From Branchiostoma floridae (Eukaryota; Chordata; Leptocardii; Amphioxiformes; Branchiostomatidae), in assembly GCF_000003815.2 (NCBI RefSeq), contig NC_049994.1:3817195-3877194 (forward strand): 60,000 nt of DNA, read 5' to 3'. Under the pieces are notes generated by a model. The model ran no database searches. It was not told the DNA's origin and saw nothing but the letters and a program-made list of their open reading frames with translations. The position numbers and the translations under genes are program-made. Of the stretch, positions 41,301 through 49,980 are shown in pieces; positions within the stretch are counted from its first letter, which is position 1; each line of letters starts with the position of its first letter.

Positions 41301-44194
41301 TATTCCCCAAAGGCCACACCAATTTAATTTCTTGGTTCACAGATTTTTTCATAAAAAATATGGAGCGAGAGGGCGAAATAAAAATAAAAATTGTAAAATG
41401 GTTGGGGTAAAGGTAACTGCTAATCCAAAACATAAAGAAAAAAAGTTTTCAGCTTGAAAAAAGTACAAAAACACTATTTTTGTACAGTAACAGCACCTGT
41501 ACCCACACTTTAAGGAGCTTATAATATAAAGGCCAATTTGCTACACCAGAAAGTTGGTGAATGGTTTCATTAATGGTGAAAATTTGCTGAGTGGTAATTT
41601 CTATTTTTATTTTTTTTCCCAAAAAATAGGAGCGAGCGAATCCGTGAACCAAGAAATTAAATTGGTGTGGCCTAGCCAGACCTTTCTTCTTTTAGCAAGT
41701 ACAGTACATATAATATTTTAATTATAACCTCTATAAAATAATATTGAATTTTTCTTCATGAGGCTAGTTTTATCACTTAAATTGTTCTAACTTAGTAAGC
41801 ATACCCTGAACTTTCTAGTGGTATAGTCCTTATAAAAAATCAGTACAATGGTATGCTAGCTTTAGCTTATTGAACTTTGACCAGACATTACATCACACAC
41901 TTATCTAACAGGTGCTCCTATGAACCCTGGAATTTCCTGTATTTGACATTAGGCCACAGCATGTAAATTTTATGGATGACATCAGCGCGCGCATTAATTT
42001 TCGCCTGTTTTCAGACAAAAGAATTTTTTTCTTCTGCAGGGATGGTCAACATGACGATTAAGTACCAAAATGAACAAATATGTTGTGTTGTAGCCTAATA
42101 ATTGTACTTGTAGAAGTGACACATGCGAGGTACCTGGGCTGTAGCTGTAGAAATGAAACTTATTGGATAGTTGTAAAAGTGATACCAATATGGAAGCCAT
42201 GAGTGTGGTTACCAACTTTGTTGGTAATGCCAGTCTACCACACTAGTGTCACTTTTACCACACCAGTACTGTGTTGAATACAGGAATGAATGCCTTGTTG
42301 GCTCTGATACCATGTTTTGTCTCTTTAATTCTTGTTACAACACTCATCACAACTTTATGGTGCCTATTTTTGAAAATGTAGCCATCTTGTTCTTTTTCAC
42401 CCATCTTGTTATTTTTCGCCCTATCGCACTATTTTTGCAGTCTGCAGAGGATGTCATCCATAAAATTTACTTGCTGTGGCCTAAGTTATAGTTTAAGGAT
42501 AGACTTCCCACATACTGTGTCAGCAAACAGAGTTTATGACCTAGCTATATGGACTTTGACTGTAAAGATCATTATAATATAAGCGAAATACTATTACTAA
42601 GCATGAACACTGCAGGCATATCAAGATATACCTGGCAACTTCTCAACAAATCACAATTTAAGTACATGCATTTTTTTCCTTTGTTTATTCAGGCCCTTGT
42701 TGTGGTGTCTAGCGACACATACTGACACAGTGCAGCAAGTTTCCTCGCCATTTCAGTATTACCTGGGCATATTTTTTTTACAGGGCCAACAGGCGTCAAA
42801 GGAAATTTTAAGACAGACACGCATGAGTTAATATATCCCTTGCAGAAATTCGGCAAAATTTGTGGAGAAATTTTCTTCCATTAACTTAAGTTGACCCTGG
42901 AGCTATCCTATAATGAACTGTCCTATGATTCGTATGAATGCCTAGTATCTGGGGTTCAATAACTACTGTATGTGCCGCATATTTTCGCAGTGATTTTAAT
43001 ATTTGCCGGTGTTCAGTGACATATTTTGATTATTCACCACCAGGGTTCGAAATACTGGGTGCATGTGCACCCAGCTGCAGGTGCACCCAAACTTGGAGCT
43101 GTGCACCCAATTATTTTCTGTGGGTGCACAGGTTGCACCCAAATATTTTCTTAGGTTTATGTATGTAAATATATCAAAGTATACTAGTATACAACATATT
43201 TTTGACATCATCAAGTTAGAAAGATGATAGAAATGTCTGTCATGTTACTTGTTCAACTTAAGAATTTGATAGCTTGTAACTAAGTTTTATTATTAGGTTA
43301 TTACTTAAATTTGAGTGGTGCACCCAACATTTTTTTAGTGCACCCAATTTTTTTTGCTGGGTGCACCGGTGCACCTAATACCAAAAATCAATTTCGAGCC
43401 CTGACCACTAATCAAAAGAATCGTGAAAATGGTTGTTCATGGTTGCCAAATGCAAACTACACTTCATTTTTCCCCTATATGAAATTAAATCCTAGCAAAT
43501 TTAAGGCCATTTTAATATAATATGGTAGTCCTTGATAAGGAATGTGAAAAGGGGGAGGGGCATGAAAACAACACATCCCAATGACAATTATCCCAATGAC
43601 AGTTGAAAATTTAAAATCACACACTCTGCAATATTATTGCAATATTATATGTTGTTCTGCAAAGTATCAACAAGTCCTCAAGGTTAGACCAAATGTTCTC
43701 AAGGTTATACAAAGTACATTTCACTTCCGGGTTATAGATATACAGTTTCCGGGTCGACATGTCAAACATACCGCGGAGGACACACACAAGAGGACATACC
43801 TTGTGAAATACACTCCGTAATTCTTCTACGTCCGCCTTTTTCAGCACCGGAAGCCCCTGAAATATCATAAACCATACATTATTTTTAATAAAGAAGATGG
43901 TAAGATGGCATCGTGCTTTAGTTGTGAACATTTTAACCATGCAGTGAAAAATAAAAAGAAGGCAAGTTACGTTAGTTCACATGCAAAGAAAAGAGTTACC
44001 AGAACACTTTCACACGTGGCTGTTTTCGACATTTTGGCCCCACAACCAAGCTTCAGTAACACCACAAACAGATCCAGAGAGATATTGGCAATCAGAAGAA
44101 GCAGGCAGCAACCAAATGCAAGGTTTAAGTCTCGAGATATCGCGGAATATTTTCACCAAATCCGAGGCATATTCACCTCGTCGGGAGGTGCCAT
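19277..44194 (-). CDS. SLC25A12/13: Mitochondrial calcium-regulated aspartate/glutamate carrier (aralar/citrin), complete, 678 aa
   Basis: Inner-membrane antiporter exporting aspartate for glutamate plus a proton; part of the malate-aspartate shuttle. Exons in transcript order: 44177-44194, 43800-43856, 40240-40379, 37743-37858, 37035-37174, 36469-36615, 34561-34690, 33281-33374, 30174-30261, 29370-29451, 28345-28500, 27317-27369, 26479-26559 or 25484-25564, 24399-24539, 23470-23608, 21821-21979, 20894-20984, 20317-20500, 19277-19297. With one alternative exon the frame is 2037 nt, the same length as human SLC25A12. The N-terminal half has EF-hands, including a loop at D101-E112 and a DxNxNG loop at about 172-183. 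The carrier half has three SLC25 signatures: PIDLVKTR (346-353), NPLEIVKIR (444-452) and TPADVIKTR (536-544). The C-terminus keeps the family's [16 protein letters not shown] block. Amphioxus may have a single gene ancestral to vertebrate A12 and A13, so the symbol is left joint. Confidence 0.97.
19471..19821. mobile_element. hAT-like non-autonomous element, 8-bp TSD ACCATACT
   Basis: The element starts CAGGCTTTTAGC and ends TTAAAAGCCTG. It is flanked by perfect 8-bp direct repeats ACCATACT (19463-19470 and 19822-19829), the target-site length of hAT transposases. Fragments of the same family lie at about 35780-35918 plus 36283-36445 and at about 57550-57710. It is 351 bp with no ORF and sits next to the final aralar exon. 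Confidence 0.85.
22026..22380. mobile_element. GGGCTCGAAAT-ended element, GTGCACC family
   Basis: It starts GGGCTCGAAATTC and ends with a degraded ...GTATTTCAAACCAT. The inner ends repeat GGTGCAC/GTGCACC words many times. Related copies lie at 35388-35716 (same orientation) and 43043-43402 (inverted). It has no ORF and lies in an aralar intron. Confidence 0.75.
22646..23137 (-). mobile_element. tRNA-derived SINE, full length, 12-bp TSD
   Basis: Read on the minus strand from 23137, a tRNA-like head carries box A TAGCACAGTGG and a perfect box B GGTTCGAATCC. The body follows (CCTTGGGAAAGGCACTTTAC, then GGTCCCGTGTATGGGGAGAG), ending in a GAT-repeat tail. Direct repeats TGTCTCTAACAT flank it at 22634-22645 and 23138-23149. 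It is a retroposon rather than a functional tRNA gene, because the head lacks a clean anticodon arm and acceptor stem. Relatives lie at 34794-35302 and 54663-54930. Confidence 0.9.
23149..23343. repeat. TACTGTAAATGC-ended MITE, copy 1
   Basis: TIR element with ends TACTGTAAATGC and its near inverse (ATGTATTAACAGTA). Internal CCGCGAAC/GTTCGCGG words recur. It directly follows the SINE. A better-preserved copy is at 24704-24915 and fragments lie at about 44975-45090 and 49500-49610. Confidence 0.75.
24704..24915. repeat. TACTGTAAATGC-ended MITE, copy 2
   Basis: It starts TACTGTAAATGCAG and ends TGCATTTACAGTA, a well-preserved inverted repeat. The interior alternates GTTCGCGG and CCGCGAA words and is CpG-rich for this intron. 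It lies between aralar exon 14 (24399-24539) and the alternative exon at 25484-25564. Confidence 0.8.
25484..25564 (-). CDS. SLC25A12/13: Aralar alternative exon 13b (vertebrate-like version)
   Basis: An 81-nt, phase 0-0 exon encoding VNDLVRDKF...[10 protein letters not shown], occupying residues 408-434. It has its own acceptor (CCCGCAG) and donor (GTAAGT). It covers the end of transmembrane helix 2, the loop and the start of helix 3. From memory of the vertebrate proteins, this version (PAE-LAGGC) is the closer match. It and the exon at 26479-26559 share 16 of 27 residues; using both would insert 27 extra residues into the carrier fold. Confidence 0.93.
25665..25820. other. Assembly gap (156 N)
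   Basis: A run of unknown bases between the two alternative aralar exons. A further exon copy could in principle be hidden here, but the gap is small if its stated length is real. Confidence 1.
26479..26559 (-). CDS. SLC25A12/13: Aralar alternative exon 13a (divergent version)
   Basis: An 81-nt, phase 0-0 exon encoding MNDLMRDKF...[10 protein letters not shown], with its own acceptor (CTTGTAG) and donor (GTAAGT). It is equivalent in place and length to 25484-25564. It conserves NDL-RDKFT, the G, I and L positions and AGG. It differs in the loop and at the start of helix 3 (YGEII in place of PAEML, final T in place of C). The open frame and preserved splice sites argue that it is used. Confidence 0.9.
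26852..27091. mobile_element. GGGCTCGAA-ended element, GGGACA family
   Basis: It starts GGGCTCGAAGTTAAC and ends GTTAATTTTGAGGCCT. The interior repeats GGGACA and TTTTGGGACA words. It shares terminal sequence with the GTGCACC and CCTGCAC families but its internal word differs. No ORF. Confidence 0.65.
28097..28287. repeat. GC-rich interspersed repeat, inverted relative to 59815-60000
   Basis: About 190 bp that matches the last 186 bp of the window as reverse complement with high identity, including CCGGTCCGGAACACCCGTAT and TTCGAATGGAGCCTGTGTGA. It ends about 55 bp from the aralar exon at 28345-28500. The frame running across it is non-coding read-through. A separate palindromic repeat (about 27928-28014) lies just to the left. 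Confidence 0.8.
28609..28811. repeat. TA-flanked MITE
   Basis: It starts GTTCACCTTTATCCG and ends GGAGAAAGGTGAAC, with an inner second inverted block (CCTATATCCGTTG / CAACGGATATAGG). TA flanks both sides (28607-28608 and 28812-28813). It is non-coding, in an aralar intron. Confidence 0.8.
29244..29300. repeat. (CA)n microsatellite
   Basis: A pure CA run with a degenerate CA/TGCACA tail to about 29345, just 3' (in transcript sense) of the aralar exon at 29370-29451. Confidence 0.95.
29738..30108. mobile_element. GGATCGAAAT-ended element, TTGCATGTAA family, copy 1
   Basis: It starts GGATCGAAATAC and contains repeated TTGCAAGTT/ACATGCAAA words at both ends. It is the reverse-oriented relative of 32121-32574. 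The central part differs between copies. No ORF. Confidence 0.65.
30444..30637. repeat. Palindromic MITE built of GTCCTAGGACAG words
   Basis: The ends are inverted (CAGTTAGAGATTATGATTCAG against CTGAATCACAATCTCTACTG). The interior holds repeated GTCCTAGGACAG palindromes and ATCGGGATC/GATCACAATC words. It is about 190 bp in an aralar intron. Confidence 0.75.
32121..32574. mobile_element. GGGTTCGAAAT-ended element, TTGCATGTAA family, copy 2
   Basis: It starts GGGTTCGAAATACAC and ends GTATTTCGATCCCT. Subterminal TTGCATGTA and ACTTGCAATTT words recur at both ends. The 8-bp flanks (TCATGACA / GCATGAAT) are similar but not identical. No ORF. Confidence 0.7.
33429..33459. repeat. (GAAT)n microsatellite
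   Basis: A short GAAT tetranucleotide run in the aralar intron between exons 7 and 8. A comparable (AAAT)n run lies at about 23930-23955. Confidence 0.9.
34183..34507. mobile_element. Short element with GGGCAAGTG words
   Basis: The ends read AGGGATAAACAAGTCC and AAAACTTGTTCAACACT. Subterminal GGGCAAGTG/CACTTGCCC-type words are reiterated in both halves. The architecture resembles the GGGCTCGAAAT families (shared ends, family-specific repeated word), but the ends differ. No ORF. Confidence 0.55.
34794..35302 (-). mobile_element. tRNA-derived SINE
   Basis: Minus-strand head: CACGATCGGGAGCTCTTTGG, then a box B-like GGTTCAAATCC, then the common body CCTTGGGAAAGGCACTTTAC. Flanking direct repeats of the type AACATTAAT(AAT)GAT lie at 34779-34793 and 35303-35314. 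It is related to 22646-23137 but more diverged. Confidence 0.75.
35388..35716. mobile_element. GGGCTCGAAAT-ended element, GTGCACC family, 8-bp TSD
   Basis: It starts GGGCTCGAAATTC and ends GTATTTCGAGCCCT, with many GGGTGCACC words. The flanking 8-mers ACAATCCA and GCAATCCA differ at one base, supporting hAT-type insertion. No ORF. Confidence 0.8.
35919..36282. mobile_element. AGGCCACACC-ended TIR element, copy 1
   Basis: The TIR of about 33 bp starts AGGCCACACCAATTTAATTT and is inverted at the right end. CTCAG abuts the GCCACACC core on both sides. It appears nested in a fragmented CAGGC-type hAT element (about 35780-36445). A nearly identical copy is at 41311-41673. Confidence 0.85.
38384..38719. 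mobile_element. GGGCTCGAAAT-ended element, CCTGCAC family, copy 1
   Basis: It starts GGGCTCGAAATACCACC and ends GGATTTCGAGCCCT. TGCAGGT/ACCTGCAC words are reiterated near both ends. It is homologous along its length to 54048-54381 in the HAT1 intron. No ORF. Confidence 0.8.
39578..39839. mobile_element. Mutator-like MITE, perfect 9-bp TSD, nested in another repeat
   Basis: The TIR of about 31 bp starts AGCACGTCACCGGAACGTAC and is inverted at the right end. The flanking 9-mer GGGCTAGTA is repeated exactly at 39569-39577 and 39840-39848. It interrupts an older palindromic repeat (about 39490-39930) whose halves match about 27928-28014 (GTATTCTGCATCA type words). Confidence 0.88.
41311..41673. 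mobile_element. AGGCCACACC-ended TIR element, copy 2
   Basis: Near-identical to 35919-36282 over its whole length, with well-preserved TIRs (AGGCCACACCAATTTAATTT and inverse). It lies in aralar intron 2 (between exons 2 and 3). The two copies are so similar that the family was probably active recently. Confidence 0.88.
41952..42481. mobile_element. GGCCACAGCA-ended TIR element, copy 1
   Basis: The left end GGCCACAGCATGTAAATTTT and the right end are inverse (about 32 bp). The flanks are TTA and TAA. A direct-orientation copy sits at 50258-50796 inside the intron of the unknown plus-strand gene. It is about 530 bp with no transposase. Confidence 0.85.
43043..43402. mobile_element. GGGTTCGAAAT-ended element, GTGCACC family, inverted copy
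   Basis: It reads GGGTTCGAAATACTGG at the left and CAATTTCGAGCCCT at the right. Subterminal GTGCACC words occur at both ends. The 8-bp flanks CACCACCA/GACCACTA match at six positions. It is inverted with respect to 22026-22380 and 35388-35716. Confidence 0.78.
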
Positions 44195-45542
44195 ATTGAA
44201 ATAGAATGCCCCAATGTCGATGTTTGGAAGATACCAACAGTAAGGTCATGTAATGTATCCGTATTTCAAATATTTATGACACATATGTACGATCTTGTCA
44301 AATACACTTAATATTTAATTTATTATATGATAAAAAATGACAATTAGTATAGTATTATGTATCTGTCTGATAGTTAAACATAGAAATTTAGTATATATCA
44401 AAATTATGTCACCCCTATATGAGATTTGGACCTAGCCAGCCTGTCATTACCCGAGCGGTGCATGTTCACGTGAAGAACACGCGCTGATTGGTTGAAAATT
44501 TGCCCCTTCACGTGAGGGGTTCCCCTGCGCGCGATATATGATCGATAAGCTTGGGTAAGAATTAGCTCGCAGTAAGAGCAGGGTCCAATAAAGTAGTCTT
44601 CACTGTGCCAATGGGTGTAAAAAATCAAGAAAGGAATTCATGTGATGTGTGTTCGGTGCAGCCAAACCAATAAATAAAAAATAAAGATGTTCAAAGTCGT
44701 TCCGCTCCAAGCAGATGTTGGTTTGGTGGTTTGTTACGCTGTATGGTCGTCATATGACGTCAAAGAAACTAGAAAATATTGGAGAAAATATGTGTAGTCA
44801 TTTGGTAACTTTGCTAAAATCAAGGAGGAAAATCCAATGGGCTATCATGCATGATATTTCGCAAAGGAACATATATGACTGAATTTCATTCTTACATTGA
44901 GCATAGCATCGACTTGGATACTGTACATTGTATTGGGCGTTTGACTGTGTTAAGTGTAAAACTAAAAGATGAAATATTCGCGGCGGTTTTTATATGTTCG
45001 CGGTTTCAATGCTGACCGCGAAATAAGAACCACTTCGAATATTTCCACTTTAACAATAAATCCCACGCGCGCCCTGACCGCGAAATAAATTCCAGCCAAT
45101 ATACGACGTTTTGATGTATTCTCCAAGCAGAGGTAAGGCTCCGACTGTTTCTTGACGTTTTTATCGGGCTTTTTATTTTGTCATGTTTCTTGAAGTCCGC
45201 CAGCCATACACTTCAAGAAACATGACAAGATAGAAAGCCCGATAAAAACCACTAAAAAAAGTTTTAAAAACAGCCAGAGCCCTAACCTCTGCTTCGAGAG
45301 TAAGTCCTGGCGTATAAAGCAGTAGATAGAAAGTCAGTCAATTTTGCTTTCGATTGTAGCGTCAAATAACGTTAACGCAATAACGTTATAAGCATAGTTA
45401 TTGTATGTAATGTACTCAATAACACACTTGATAACACTAGCTACTTACAAATAAACGAAAGCTAAAAGAGTAAAGTACCAAACTATCCAAATAAAGTTGC
45501 ATGTATAAAACGCATATCCGCATATGAATCAGAAGGACTTAC
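44195..45542. other. Aralar upstream region
   Basis: Lies between the aralar start and the 3' side of the unknown minus-strand gene. It should contain the aralar promoter near 44195-44700, including CACGTGA words at about 44469-44514, though no TATA box was identified. It also holds a fragment of the TACTGTAAATGC family (about 44975-45090) and the hairpin at 45122-45298. No coding exon was seen. Confidence 0.6.
45122..45298. repeat. Long inverted-repeat hairpin, about 80-bp arms
   Basis: The left arm (from AAGCAGAGGTAAGGCTCC) and the right arm (to GAGCCCTAACCTCTGCTT) are imperfect inverses. The best-matched part is TCATGTTTCTTGAAGT / ACTTCAAGAAACATGA around a very short centre at about 45207. 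It is a MITE that could fold back on itself. Confidence 0.75.
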
Positions 45543-45625
45543 CTTCCAACGGAGACTTGCATTTGACGCTGTATTCTGTGGCTGACCTGGTGCTTCCCCC
45601 TCCCCGGCTCAGACACCCCCTCCCC

Positions 45626-47056
45626 CTAAATTCCTTCTGTCTTCTTCGTCACAGATGCAACTTGATTTTCCGGCTGCGCCTCTGCGACTTGGATCAAACG
45701 GACTCTCGGTCCCTTCTTTTGTGCCCGCGGTTTGCGCTCTGCGATGATAGCGTCGGACTCCTTCTCCCCTTCGTTTTCTTTGTTATCCACCTTCTCCGTA
45801 CAAGAAAACATCAACTTGGAGTCGGAGGTAAGTTCCAGTTCAGGGGTAACGTTACCTTCCGTTTTTGTTTGTTGGATTTGTGGGAGGGCCTCATATCGGT
45901 TACAGCTAAACTGTGGCTTTCGCGGAAAAAAGAAATTGTGCGGTGTAGGAGATCTATCCGTTGAGCTATCCGAAGCGGAACCTGAGCTATCCGAAGAAAC
46001 TGAGCTATCCGAAGAAACTGAGCTATCCGAACAAACTGAGCTCTCATCATCTAGCGAAATAACTGAGATATCATCCTCAGAATCTGAGGTGTCTCCAGGT
46101 GTCTTGACAGGTGCCCCCTGAGTTACACCTGCAGGTGCGATACATACATAACGTTACAGGTGGTTTCACAGTAAAAAACTTACTCAAGCATACATGTAGG
46201 TTGTTGGCAAAATCTTACATGATATAGGGTAAATGTGAACAACTTAAAAACATACCGAATATCAACACAATCCATCTAGGCGTTATGGAGTTATCCTGGT
46301 CTTCTACAAATACACAGGTTAAAGGGGCATTCCACTCCACACGGGAGTGTTATTTTCCGATAGATATTCATTTTAGGAAGTGATAACTGCATACGACTTC
46401 ATATTATACGATAAAGTACCCAGTTGCTCCGCTTGACTCAAATGCATTCAGTCTTCTACTAAACTCCCCGAGTACCCTCTAATTGAATAAATCCTATGGC
46501 TGAATACAATGCAGAACTTTTAGGTAAGGTTACCAAACTAATTTTAGGTTCGCTAAGAAATTTCGTATTGTTCTTGTATTCTTTGCTATCTTATGAGCAA
46601 TTTGCCTTCTAGGTGTGCTCAGCGTACCTCATTTATTCCGAAAATATGTACGATAAACAAAGTGTCTATGCGTATAGGGAATGCATGGGTAGGGTCTGCA
46701 TGGGTTTAGTGAGTGTCATTATTGTTTTATAAAACACACATCACGTAATTCATCCCAAGGTGAATTCCACAAAATTCGGCTGATTGTGTATTCATTGACA
46801 CATTATTTATTGGAAAACAAGACTCCCTTCTGGAGTGGAATGCCCCTTTAAGAGAGAGAATCTCCTAGGACTCTGTAGCGATCTTAAAAGTTAAAGATTT
46901 TCACTGAGGTATCGAAAGTAACCCAGCCAACGTACCGCCTTGTCCTTGTCCTAGGACACCGACTTTATTCCTCCTTTTGAGCTTCTTGAAGGGAGTCAGC
47001 ACGCATGCGCATCCCAACCTGTCCATCAATCCCGGCTTGGATTCTGACGTGCCCAT
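45626..47056 (-). CDS. Unrecognised gene, minus copy: myristoylation-type, Ser/Asp-rich protein (207 aa)
   Basis: Two coding exons: 46936-47056 (41 codons, phase 1) and 45626-46128, stop TAG. The N-terminus MGTSESKPGLMDRLGCACVL fits N-myristoylation (G2, S6, K7). Two cysteines (C16, C18) and a polybasic KKLKRRNK at about 24-31 follow, a layout expected at the inner face of a membrane. Exon 2 is acidic, with TPGDTSDSEDDISVISLDDE, then degenerate SSVSSD units, then RYEALPQI, an ENEG-E-ESDAIIAE block and a basic KKGPRVRLIQVAEA end. It looks largely disordered. No family was recognised. The three homologous exon-2 sequences here preserve frame and splice sites, so it is a real gene. A donor at 45543 lies 83 nt after the stop, so the 3' UTR is probably spliced. 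Confidence 0.85.
46319..46851. mobile_element. TTAA-flanked TIR element
   Basis: It reads TTAAAGGGGCATTCCACTCC at the left and ...GGAGTGGAATGCCCCTTTAA at the right, so AGGGGCATTCC TIRs are bounded by TTAA on both sides. TTAA targeting is typical of piggyBac and Kolobok transposases. About 530 bp, no ORF, in the intron of the minus-strand unknown gene and absent from its plus-strand paralogue. Confidence 0.85.
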
Positions 47057-47066
47057 TTTTCTCGAT

Positions 47067-47089
47067 TTTCTTGTCAAATTGACAAGAAA
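47067..47089. promoter_or_regulatory. Conserved palindrome just upstream of the minus-gene ATG
   Basis: TTTCTTGTCAA and its exact inverse TTGACAAGAAA separated by one base, ending 10 bp before the start codon on the minus strand. The identical palindrome occurs at 49948-49970 before the plus-strand start. It could be a protein-binding site in DNA or a hairpin in the leader RNA. Confidence 0.6.
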
Positions 47090-48499
47090 CTTGGCTTAAA
47101 CGTCGGTGAATGTATTCCTACGACTGACTGCACGTTTACGATACCGCGTTCGACTGTGAACAATCAACAATTGTGGCCATGGCAATGATACTAATTGTTC
47201 GAGAACAACGCAATTATGTTCGGAACGCAAGAAAGATGTTCGGATTATAGATCGTTTTCACAATGACGTCACAGTCGCGTTCGAACGTTCGAACGGCCAT
47301 GTTGGATGATAAGCGGCTCGATCTCCACACGGCTGTGTGTTGCACGTGGTGGACCCGTTCGTGGAAAGAAGCCTTTTTGCCTTGCCGCCAGGCAAGGCTT
47401 TACGCCAGCTTTTTTCCATGGATCAATGGACGGACCTTTTAACCCAGCCCTTCCAAAGCCCCTTCCAAAGCCCCTTCCAAAGGCCCTTCTTTCCTTGCCG
47501 AGATTCATGGCTTAGTTAGACAATGGTACATTCCAGGCGAGTATTAAAACGCTCTTCTAGACGCATGTTACTGTATGTGGTCCAGCGTAATAAATCTACG
47601 CTTTAACTCACCATGTTTATATAAATATATATCACAAATTGCATCAGAAGGAACTTAGTTTGTAATAAAAAATAATGCATATTCATTGTGGGTCAAAAAG
47701 TTTTACAAAACCTGTTTAATGTGCCAATAATTCATCTGACATAAATTATGATAATGAGGGGGGGGGCGACATGTGGAACTCGGGATTTTTAAGCGTAGAA
47801 TCTAGTCTAACTTACCAAAATAACATAAAATACGCGGCAAGGCACAGCTTTTTTAAAAAGATTTCTTGTTTATTCAGAAACGGACTAGATGTTTGCCGTG
47901 CTAACTGCGAGTTCCATAAACACTCGCCGTTTCTATTCAACAACATTACCTGTATACAGTCCGTCCTATTTTCAATAACTTGATTAAACCACTCTCCTAC
48001 TAGCCCACCAACAGTAGCCCTGCCGCGGAGTTTGTGCATGCTTTTTAAAAAAAATTTTGGGAGAAAGTTGGTTTCTGGTACAGGGTATGTCATGGACGAA
48101 TACCATGTTACACGAAAATGTCAGCAAGCTTGTTCTATTTCTTCTTCATAAAACACGGCACATCGCGTCCTGAGTACTGCCCCCGATGTTCTGTCGATAA
48201 TCAAGCGAGGATTGAAAATTGTTTGGCTTGTTCACGAGGAACGAAAATCGAACTTTTTTACCCACGATTGTGTAGCTGGTAGAACAAAACAAAAATTTCT
48301 TCAGCCGCAAACTTTACCTAAGGCAAGACAAAACATGTCAATGCGGAACTTACACGTGTTAACGGGCACAATACACCCCTCACGCGCATCTCAATCGTTG
48401 TGTCAGTTTTACGCTCAGCACGGCCCAGTACGCTTACCTAAAAGTATGAGGTGAGGTGTGTATTGTGCATACGACTGGTATGATCATATGAAGAAAAAT

Positions 48500-48927
48500 G
48501 TCAATACGGACCTCAGATGGACTTGATATATACGCTCGTGTGACTGCACCTGAAGGATTGCACATGCGTACACATTCAAGTCCGTATGAGGTTCGTATGA
48601 AATTCTTAGCCCCCACTGTGCTCCACAGGTCGCTGGGAAAATAAAATTGGACAAATATATACAGATAACATGCCAGAGGAGTTAGCTAGGTCGCAGGCGA
48701 TACTCCCTCGGCCAACTAACTTCTCTAGCATGTTATCTGAGTGTCTATATTTGTTTAATTTCTGCTTTTTTCCAAGTGATATATGTGAAGCCTGATAGAG
48801 ACAAATAGTCCATAGGTACCTCATACGAACTTTGATAAAGATTCTTTATTGAGACACGGCAAAAGTACAGAGACTTTCGTAAGGTCTACATGTACAACAG
48901 ATATACGCACGTGTGACGGCACCCTTA
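48500..48927. repeat. MITE related to 5338-5651
   Basis: It shares GCACATGCGTACACATTCAAGT, CTCCACAGGTCGCTGG, AATTGGACAAATAT and the inner palindrome ATAACATGCCAGAGGAGTTA with inverse arms. Outer ends are more diverged than in the ACE-intron copy. Non-coding. Confidence 0.7.
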
Positions 48928-49947
48928 CACAAAACTTTGACAGCCCCTTCCGTATCTCGCACGATTTTAGTATTGAATCGACAAAGTGTGGCGTGTCTTC
49001 CAGCGAGCTTTGCGCTTGTGGCGAGGGAAGCTTCTACAAGTCTGGTCGAGTTCTGTCACGTCCATGCCGCGACGGGCACTAAACGCAATTTGGCATCTGA
49101 CTAAACATGTGCTAAGCATTCTCAGAGTTTGAACTTTCAGTATCAAGTGCAACGTTACAGTCTGTCGCAATAACGTCAGCGCTAGCAGCCCTGATTCGTA
49201 TGTTTAACGTTAGTTGATCAACTGAATTGTAATTTTGTAAACAGACCTTTCTAATACACATGTTGACAAAGCCAAAATACGGAAAAAAGACGCGCGCACG
49301 AACTTTTTTAATACCACTATCCTGCTGGCCCCCACTTGCCTCACGGAGTTAGGGTCGGGGAAGCGCTAAATCTTGCCCCTTGTTAGGCAAGTGGACAGTG
49401 AGGGCCAGCTCGTGCGCGCATATGTTGTGGGGATTGGTAGCTAGTCCTCTGCACGCCACCTGTCAGTGAAAGGATATCACCCAGGGTAGCCGGGCCAGGT
49501 ACAGTGAATGATCGCGGTTTTTGCGAGGCCGCTTCACCGCGAACTCTAAACCACCGCGAACACTCCATTTCCCACTACCGCAAAAGTAAATCCTCGCGAT
49601 CGGCACCAGCATTAGATCGTTGAAAAAAGTGCCATTTTTAAAAGTATATAGATCAAGACGTATTATTGCAACTTTGTCCTGATTATTGCAACCTTGGCTA
49701 CATCACTTAATGATTCACAGAATGGAGACAAAACAGCACACTTGAACCCGCAAGTAACTTTGCTGGTGCCGTTCTGTGTTCTAGTCATCCAGGTTATCAT
49801 CCAACATGGCGCCCACGCGTGATCGAACGGTTTTCGAACGTTCTGTGAAAACGATCTATACGATTGTTGATTGTTCACAGTCGAACGCGGTATCGTAAAC
49901 GTGCAGTCGTCAGCCGTAAGAATACATTCACCGACGTTTAAGCCAAG

Positions 49948-49970
49948 TTTCTTGTCAATTTGACAAGAAA
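49948..49970. promoter_or_regulatory. Conserved palindrome just upstream of the plus-gene ATG
   Basis: The same perfect 11+1+11 palindrome as 47067-47089, again 10 bp before the ATG. It lies within the duplicated promoter-leader block shared by the two inverted genes. Confidence 0.6.
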
Positions 49971-49980
49971 ATCGAGAAAA

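Larger units (their letters stand above)
47057..49980. other. Divergent intergenic region between the inverted gene pair
   Basis: Both edges carry the same sequence in inverse: about 220 bp upstream of each ATG match (47057-47290 and 49765-49980). Shared blocks include ACGATCTATA, TCGAACGCGGTATCGTAAAC and AAGAATACATTCACCGACG-like words. Further in, 47450-47500 has three tandem CCCCTTCCAAAG units. A copy of the 5338-5651 repeat family occupies 48500-48927. A fragment of the TACTGTAAATGC family is at about 49500-49610. No supported coding exon was seen between the two starts. Confidence 0.7.

Noticed and set aside
45524-46121. Plus-strand frames opposite the unknown minus gene, and minus-strand frames opposite the plus copies (50948-51524, 51974-52427)
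   Set aside because: They are antisense shadows of the acidic-repeat exons; splice sites and exon 1 fit only the chosen strands.
47269-47519. Gene with FGRGFGRGFGR / PLPKPLPK repeats
   Set aside because: Caused by three tandem CCCCTTCCAAAG units in the intergenic region; no exon structure or conservation in the mirrored copy.
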